Assembly (NCBI GenBank): GCA_038212445.1
Contig: JBBQUM010000024.1
Span: 1-64,000, forward strand
From: TMP-7 sp038212445
GTDB lineage: Bacteria > Acidobacteriota > Terriglobia > Bryobacterales > Bryobacteraceae
DNA length: 64,000 bases
Direction of reading: 5' to 3'
The notes below the pieces were generated by a model. That model ran no database searches. It was not told the DNA's origin and was given only the letters and a program-made list of their open reading frames with translations. The position numbers and the translations under genes were made by a program. Shown one piece after another: positions 59,384-64,000 of this stretch. The stretch's first letter is position 1. Every line of letters begins with the position of its first letter.

Positions 59384-62300
59384 ATGAGGCGTAGTGTCCA
59401 CCCCAGTTTGTGGAATCGAACCAGCACTTTTATCTACTTTTCCCTCGCGGCAACTCTCTTCTCTCTAGGCGCTTACGGCCAGACCTCGACCGCTTCCCTT
59501 TCCGGCAGCGTTCGCGACCAGACACAAGCTGCCGTCCCAGGCGCCACCATCGCTCTCCGAAACGTTGACACGAACGAGACGCGGTCGGCCATTGCCAATG
59601 GGTCCGGAACCTATTCATTCCAATTGCTCCCGCCGGCCTCATACCGGCTGGAAGTACAAACCACCGGCTTTCGCCGGTTCATTCGCGAAAACATCAAGCT
59701 CGACGTGGCCATGTCGGCCGTGATCGATGTTGAACTCCAACTGGGGGAAACCTCCGACGCCGTTACCGTGTCGGACAGCGCTCCCCAACTCGACTCCGTT
59801 GACTCATCTCTCGGCCAAGTCATGGAAAACAAGCGGCTAGTCGATCTGCCCATCAACGGGAGAAACAGTTACGGTTTTGCTGCACTAATCCCCGGAGTAC
59901 GGGCACCGTCACTCTTTACGGGAGTGGCCTACGCCAGCTATAACGATCAGTTCATTTCGATCAACGGCTCGCGTGCGAACGTCAGCCAGTTCTATCTGGA
60001 TGGCGGCGCCAACTCCACGGCCGGCTTCAACGGTCCGGGCATCTTCCCGTCGCTCGATCAGATCCAGGAGTACAAAGTACAAACCAATAACTTCAGCGCG
60101 GAATTCGGCAACACGGCTGGCGGTGTAATCAACGTCATCTCGAAGACCGGAACCAATCAGTTGCACGGCAGCCTCTACGATTTTGTCCGCAACGACAAAC
60201 TAGAGGCGAATAACTTCTTTGCGAATCGCGGCGGCATTCCGATTGCTCCACTCCGGTTCAACCAGTTCGGAGTGTCGGTCGGGGGTCCTGTCTTGATCCC
60301 GAAAGTCTACAACGGGCGCAACAAGACATTCTTCTTCTTCTCCTATGAAGGGCTGCGCTGGGTGCGAGCGCTCACCGCAACGGGCACGATGCCCACCGCC
60401 CTGCAGAGAGACGGCGACTTCTCCAAAACCCTGAACGCGGCGGGGGCCCAGGTGACCATCTACGACCCCCTCAGCACGGTACCCGATCCGGCCAAGGCCG
60501 GCCAGTTCATCCGCGCTGCTTTCCCCGGTAATGTGATCCCCAGAAGCCGCATGGATCCGGTTGCCCTCAATATGCTCCCCTACACGCCTCTGCCTACCGG
60601 CCAAGGCGCTCCCTTCACCGGCACAAACAACTACGTGTCGAGCAATTCCGCTCCCACGCAGAAAGATACCTATTCCGTCCGCCTCGACCATTCCATCACC
60701 GATAACCAGAAGCTGTTCTTCCGCTATTCGCCGAACAACACACTCGTTAACCGTCCGATGGTCTATGGCGATCAGTACGGTCCCTCCAATCCCATCAACG
60801 GCGTCGATACGCTGCATCATCGCCAGGGTGTTCTGAACTACACCTGGGTGCTGAATCCGAGCACCGTGCTCGAACTCAGTTCGAGCGTGCTTCACTACTG
60901 GCTCGGCCGCATCAGTCCCGGCCTTTACTTTGACCCCGTGAAAGTCGGCCTTCCCTCCTACATGCACAACATCCCGTTCGATTCCTGCTTCCCCTCTATT
61001 TCGGCAACCGGACTCGGCGTGACACTCAGCGTAGGGGACAACGGAGGCGGCTATCTCGGTAATTGCAATCACACCAGTCAGAGCTACGACACATTCCACC
61101 AGTACGGCAACCTCACCAAGGTGCGCGGCGCGCATACCATGAAGATGGGTGGCTCCATCGGCGCCAATCGTTGGACTCAGCGTTCCAAGCCGGCAGGTGG
61201 TAGTTATTCGTTCACCTCCGACTTCACGCAAGGTCCAAATCCGCTAGTGGCGAGTTCCACCGCCGGCGCCGCCTTCGCCTCGCTCCTGCTCGGCGTGGGC
61301 ACCAGCGGCAGCATCAACAGCGTTCAGCCCGGCCAGTTCATCAGCTACAAATACTACGGCGCCTACTTCCAGGACGATTGGAAGCTGACCAGCCGGCTCA
61401 CGATGAATCTCGGTCTCCGTTATGACTACAACGCGCCTTGGACAGAGAAGCACGATCGCATCAATAGTTGGGACGCGAGTTCCACGGTTCCTCTCCAGGT
61501 TCCAGGTCTCCCACTCAAAGGCGGCCTTGTGTTTCCCGGCGTGAACGGCCTGCCGCGCGGCGAGTATAGCAGCGACTTCAACAACTTCGCCCCGCGTTTC
61601 GGCTTCGCCTACACGGCGAATCCAAAGACCGTCGTGCGCGGAGGCTTCGGAATTTTCTACGGTCCTTCAAACGGTGCAGGCTTCACCGGCACCGCCGCTA
61701 TCGCAAGCAGCGGCTTTGCAGCCACCACCAACTGGGTGAACAGCATTGATGGCGTGACTCCAGCCAACTACTTGGCGAATCCCTACCCGGGCGGCTTCCA
61801 ATCAGCGCCCGGAAGTTCGCAGGGCTTGAATACCCTGATCGGCCAAACCATTGCCACTATGGACCGCGGCCGCGAGTCGCTGTACGCCGAGCAGTGGAAC
61901 CTCGCTATCCAACGCCTTCTGCCCAACAATCTGTCCATGGAAATTGCCTACGCCGGCAGCCACGGCGTCCATTTGCAGGGGCCGCTCAACTACAATCAGT
62001 TGCCCGACCAATACCTGTCCATGGGCAATGCGCTGCGCACCTTGGTTCCCAATCCCTTCTATGGCATTGTCACTACTGGAACGATGGCAGCAGCCACTAT
62101 TCAACAGAGCCAGTTGCTGCGGCCATATCCGCAGTTCACCGGCATCACCACCATTAATTCCTACGGCAACTCGATCTATCATTCCCTTCAATCGAAACTG
62201 GAGCGCCGCTTCTCCAACGGCTTCAGCCTCCTGGCGGCATATACTTTTTCCAAATTGATCGATGACACCCTGCCAACTACTGCCAGCGCCGGTTTCCCCG

Positions 62301-62926
62301 GTGAGAGCTTCAGCGCGGGCAACATCCAAAACTACTACAACCGGCGCCTCGAACGTGCAGTAGCAAGCTACGATACGCCTCATACCTTAACTCTCAATTC
62401 CAACTTCGAACTTCCGTTCGGCAAGGGGAAGGCTTTCGTCAACGGCGGCGGTTGGAGGGATTTGATTATCGGAGGCTGGCAGCTCAACGGTATTGCCACT
62501 TTCCACAGCGGCGCTCCCATCGGGCTGACAACATCATCCAGCACGTTGAACAACTACGGTGTCGGTCAGAGACCGAATTACGTGGGCGGCGAACCGAACG
62601 GCCAAGGTCCCATTTCGCAGCGGCTCAACAACTACTTCAACGTGAGCTCCTTTGCCGTACCCGCGCTCTACACCTACGGCAATACCGCCCGCCTTCTGGA
62701 CTGGATGCGCGCGCCCGGCACCGCGAACCTCGACGCGTCGCTGTTCAAAAGCGTCTCCGTGCACGAGGGAATGCGGGTGCAGTTCCGCGCTGAGTTCTTC
62801 AACGTGCTGAATCATCCGTTGTTCGACTTCCCTGGCACTGCTATCGGCTCGCCAACAGCTGGCGTCATTTCCAGCCAGGCGAATTCGCCCCGCGATATCC
62901 AGCTCGCGCTTAAGTTTATCTTCTAA
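59384..62926 (+). CDS. Oar-like TonB-dependent outer-membrane receptor with carboxypeptidase-regulatory-like domain
   Basis: A 1180-residue outer-membrane protein. The signal peptide (FIYFSLAATLFSLGAYG) is followed by a beta-sandwich regulatory-like domain (LSGSVRDQTQAAVPGATIAL, residues ~38-120), a plug with DLPINGRNSYGFAALIPGV and GGVINVISKTGTNQLHGSLYDF, and a barrel that ends in IQLALKFIF with the terminal Phe. The ATG at 59384 has a GGAGG ribosome site. It follows a membrane regulator and is followed 13 bases later by a TolB-like gene, so the three may form one uptake unit. The substrate is unknown. It is not a close copy of the receptor at 20.4 kb. Confidence 0.9.
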   Translation: MRRSVHPSLWNRTSTFIYFSLAATLFSLGAYGQTSTASLSGSVRDQTQAAVPGATIALRNVDTNETRSAIANGSGTYSFQLLPPASYRLEVQTTGFRRFIRENIKLDVAMSAVIDVELQLGETSDAVTVSDSAPQLDSVDSSLGQVMENKRLVDLPINGRNSYGFAALIPGVRAPSLFTGVAYASYNDQFISINGSRANVSQFYLDGGANSTAGFNGPGIFPSLDQIQEYKVQTNNFSAEFGNTAGGVINVISKTGTNQLHGSLYDFVRNDKLEANNFFANRGGIPIAPLRFNQFGVSVGGPVLIPKVYNGRNKTFFFFSYEGLRWVRALTATGTMPTALQRDGDFSKTLNAAGAQVTIYDPLSTVPDPAKAGQFIRAAFPGNVIPRSRMDPVALNMLPYTPLPTGQGAPFTGTNNYVSSNSAPTQKDTYSVRLDHSITDNQKLFFRYSPNNTLVNRPMVYGDQYGPSNPINGVDTLHHRQGVLNYTWVLNPSTVLELSSSVLHYWLGRISPGLYFDPVKVGLPSYMHNIPFDSCFPSISATGLGVTLSVGDNGGGYLGNCNHTSQSYDTFHQYGNLTKVRGAHTMKMGGSIGANRWTQRSKPAGGSYSFTSDFTQGPNPLVASSTAGAAFASLLLGVGTSGSINSVQPGQFISYKYYGAYFQDDWKLTSRLTMNLGLRYDYNAPWTEKHDRINSWDASSTVPLQVPGLPLKGGLVFPGVNGLPRGEYSSDFNNFAPRFGFAYTANPKTVVRGGFGIFYGPSNGAGFTGTAAIASSGFAATTNWVNSIDGVTPANYLANPYPGGFQSAPGSSQGLNTLIGQTIATMDRGRESLYAEQWNLAIQRLLPNNLSMEIAYAGSHGVHLQGPLNYNQLPDQYLSMGNALRTLVPNPFYGIVTTGTMAAATIQQSQLLRPYPQFTGITTINSYGNSIYHSLQSKLERRFSNGFSLLAAYTFSKLIDDTLPTTASAGFPGESFSAGNIQNYYNRRLERAVASYDTPHTLTLNSNFELPFGKGKAFVNGGGWRDLIIGGWQLNGIATFHSGAPIGLTTSSSTLNNYGVGQRPNYVGGEPNGQGPISQRLNNYFNVSSFAVPALYTYGNTARLLDWMRAPGTANLDASLFKSVSVHEGMRVQFRAEFFNVLNHPLFDFPGTAIGSPTAGVISSQANSPRDIQLALKFIF

Positions 62927-62939
62927 AGGACAATTTTCG

Positions 62940-64000
62940 ATGATGAAACTCATCCAACTAGCGGCTCTATCCGTTGCAATGGCCGCCCTCGGCGCCGGGC
63001 AGACTCCGCCCCTCTTTGAAGCAAACGGCGATGTCGGCATCACACCCGCCAAGGGTAAGGTAGACGTTGATCCAATCAAGGCCGAATACCGCGTGACAGG
63101 CGGCGGCGCAAATATCTGGGGGGCCGTGGATGCCTTCCAGTTCGCCTACAAGAAGATGTCCGGCGACATCGTCATGACGGCCGACATCCACTTTGTCGGG
63201 ACCGGAGCGGTAGCCCATCGTAAGGCCGCCCTCATGATTCGTCAAAGCCTGGATGCTGGTTCGGCCTACGCCGATGTCGCCATCCACGGTGACGGACTCA
63301 CTTCGCTGCAATTCCGTCCCACGGCCGATGCCCCTACTGCCGAAATCCGCTCGGAATTGAAAGGCCCGGTGCGCATCCGAATTGAGCGGCGCGGCAATAC
63401 GTTCACCATGGCTGCTGGGAATCCCGGCGAAGAACTGAAGCCTGCCGGACCCGCCACAGTGGTCCTGCAGGACCCCGTCTATGTTGGCCTCGCCGTCTCC
63501 TCGCACGATGCCAACATCCTCGAGACGGCGATCTTCACCAACGTACAGGTGGAGCCCATCGCGCCGCGTCCCCGGTTTAGTAGCAAGGTCACAATCTTCG
63601 ATCTCAAGACGAAGGCAATGAAAACCGTCTATCAGTTGAATGAGATTGTGGAAGCGCCAAACTGGTCGCGCGACGGCAAATTTCTGCTCGTCAACTCGCG
63701 TGGCCGCATTTTGCGCATCCCCGTCGATGGACCCGCGGGCGAGCCCGAGCCTCTGAAAGTCGACGCCGCGCTACGCTGCAACAACGATCATGACCTCTCG
63801 AAGGACGGTCGCCTGCTTGCCATTTCCTGCTCCACAGCGACCTCCCGTGGTTCGCAGGTTTACGTCGCCATGGCAGATGGTTCAGGTGCCCGGCTGATTG
63901 CCCCCACCGTGCCCAGTTACTTCCACGGCTGGTCCCCTGACGGGAAATACCTGGCCTTCGTCGGCCAGCGCAACGGCGTCTACAACCTGTTCCGCGTCCC
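62940..64000 (+). CDS. Exported TolB-like beta-propeller protein (cut by the right edge)
   Basis: At least 353 residues are in the window and no stop is reached. A signal peptide (LIQLAALSVAMAALGAG) is followed by a beta-sandwich of DUF1349-like character (residues ~25-200; WGAVDAFQFAYKKMSGDIVM, AALMIRQSLD) and then PD40/TolB-type propeller blades with WSRDGKFLL, LSKDGRLLA and WSPDGKYLAFVG. An AAAGGA site precedes the ATG at 62940. It lies 13 bases after the receptor gene, so it is probably co-transcribed and may bind or process the receptor's substrate in the periplasm. Confidence 0.8.
   Translation, partial: MMKLIQLAALSVAMAALGAGQTPPLFEANGDVGITPAKGKVDVDPIKAEYRVTGGGANIWGAVDAFQFAYKKMSGDIVMTADIHFVGTGAVAHRKAALMIRQSLDAGSAYADVAIHGDGLTSLQFRPTADAPTAEIRSELKGPVRIRIERRGNTFTMAAGNPGEELKPAGPATVVLQDPVYVGLAVSSHDANILETAIFTNVQVEPIAPRPRFSSKVTIFDLKTKAMKTVYQLNEIVEAPNWSRDGKFLLVNSRGRILRIPVDGPAGEPEPLKVDAALRCNNDHDLSKDGRLLAISCSTATSRGSQVYVAMADGSGARLIAPTVPSYFHGWSPDGKYLAFVGQRNGVYNLFRV

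Noticed and set aside
60200..61231. 343-residue open frame on the minus strand inside the second receptor gene
   Set aside because: It is the antisense shadow of a well-supported receptor, with no family motif, signal peptide or ribosome site. Such long frames are common opposite GC-rich genes.

Overview
The window looks like chromosomal DNA of an Acidobacteriota bacterium, most likely of the Solibacteraceae/Bryobacteraceae kind. This is an inference. It rests on two large Oar-like outer-membrane receptors that pair an N-terminal carboxypeptidase-regulatory-like domain with a TonB-dependent beta-barrel, a secreted VWFA protein, a membrane-anchored winged-helix-like regulator placed directly upstream of a receptor, many secreted sugar-isomerase and Gfo/Idh enzymes, and compact GC-rich coding. 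No rRNA, tRNA, CRISPR array, insertion sequence or prophage was seen.

Layout. 1-3.9 kb (minus): start of a myo-inositol catabolic operon (LacI-type regulator, iolB, iolC, a (beta/alpha)8 aldolase-like gene) that runs off the left edge. 4.0-5.5 kb: an MscS channel and a prepilin peptidase. 5.5-12.7 kb (minus): a very tight seven-gene operon (TPR lipoprotein, CPBP protease of the exosortase-associated kind, HAD phosphatase, deoxyhypusine-synthase-like protein, RfaE-like kinase, ROK kinase, GmhA-like isomerase), apparently joining a heptose-like sugar-phosphate pathway to envelope functions. 12.8-19.4 kb: housekeeping genes rsgA, plsC, folC, a DUF6807 protein and selB. 19.3-25.2 kb: VWFA protein, first Oar-like receptor and leuA. 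25.2-32.7 kb: orphan N6-adenine methyltransferase, secreted hydrolase, acyl-CoA carboxylase beta subunit, DUF1294, a vapBC pair, an isomerase/epimerase and a DUF763 protein.

32.8-36.8 kb is a membrane-tension and osmotic neighbourhood. An ECF sigma factor, a small basic protein and an MscS-like membrane protein with a C-terminal frameshift lie divergent to an aquaporin, mscL and a truncated DUF481 protein. 37.0-41.5 kb (plus) is a galacturonate/pectin set: zinc dehydrogenase, SDR, UxaE-like tagaturonate epimerase and GH28 polygalacturonase. 41.6-45.4 kb encodes a very large membrane protein with two patatin-type active sites. It is followed by a heavily decayed chemoreceptor gene (45.4-47.0 kb).

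47.0-53.1 kb: a Gfo/Idh plus isomerase pair divergent from a cytochrome-c/PQQ dehydrogenase, methyltransferase and MFS operon. 53-57.9 kb is an accessory-looking stretch of small genes: a PA2169-like four-helix protein, a TPR protein ending in a CxxCH site, small Cys-rich secreted proteins, a zinc-ribbon microprotein and a decayed DUF899 gene, plus an M28 peptidase. 57.9-64 kb: a regulator, the second Oar-like receptor and a TolB-like periplasmic protein cut by the right edge, probably one nutrient-uptake unit.

The points most worth following are the heptose-like/PEP-CTERM-accessory operon, the twin-patatin membrane protein, the out-of-frame C-terminus of the MscS-like gene, the overlapping 5' ends of selB and the VWFA gene, and the small genes and gene remnants around 56-58 kb.
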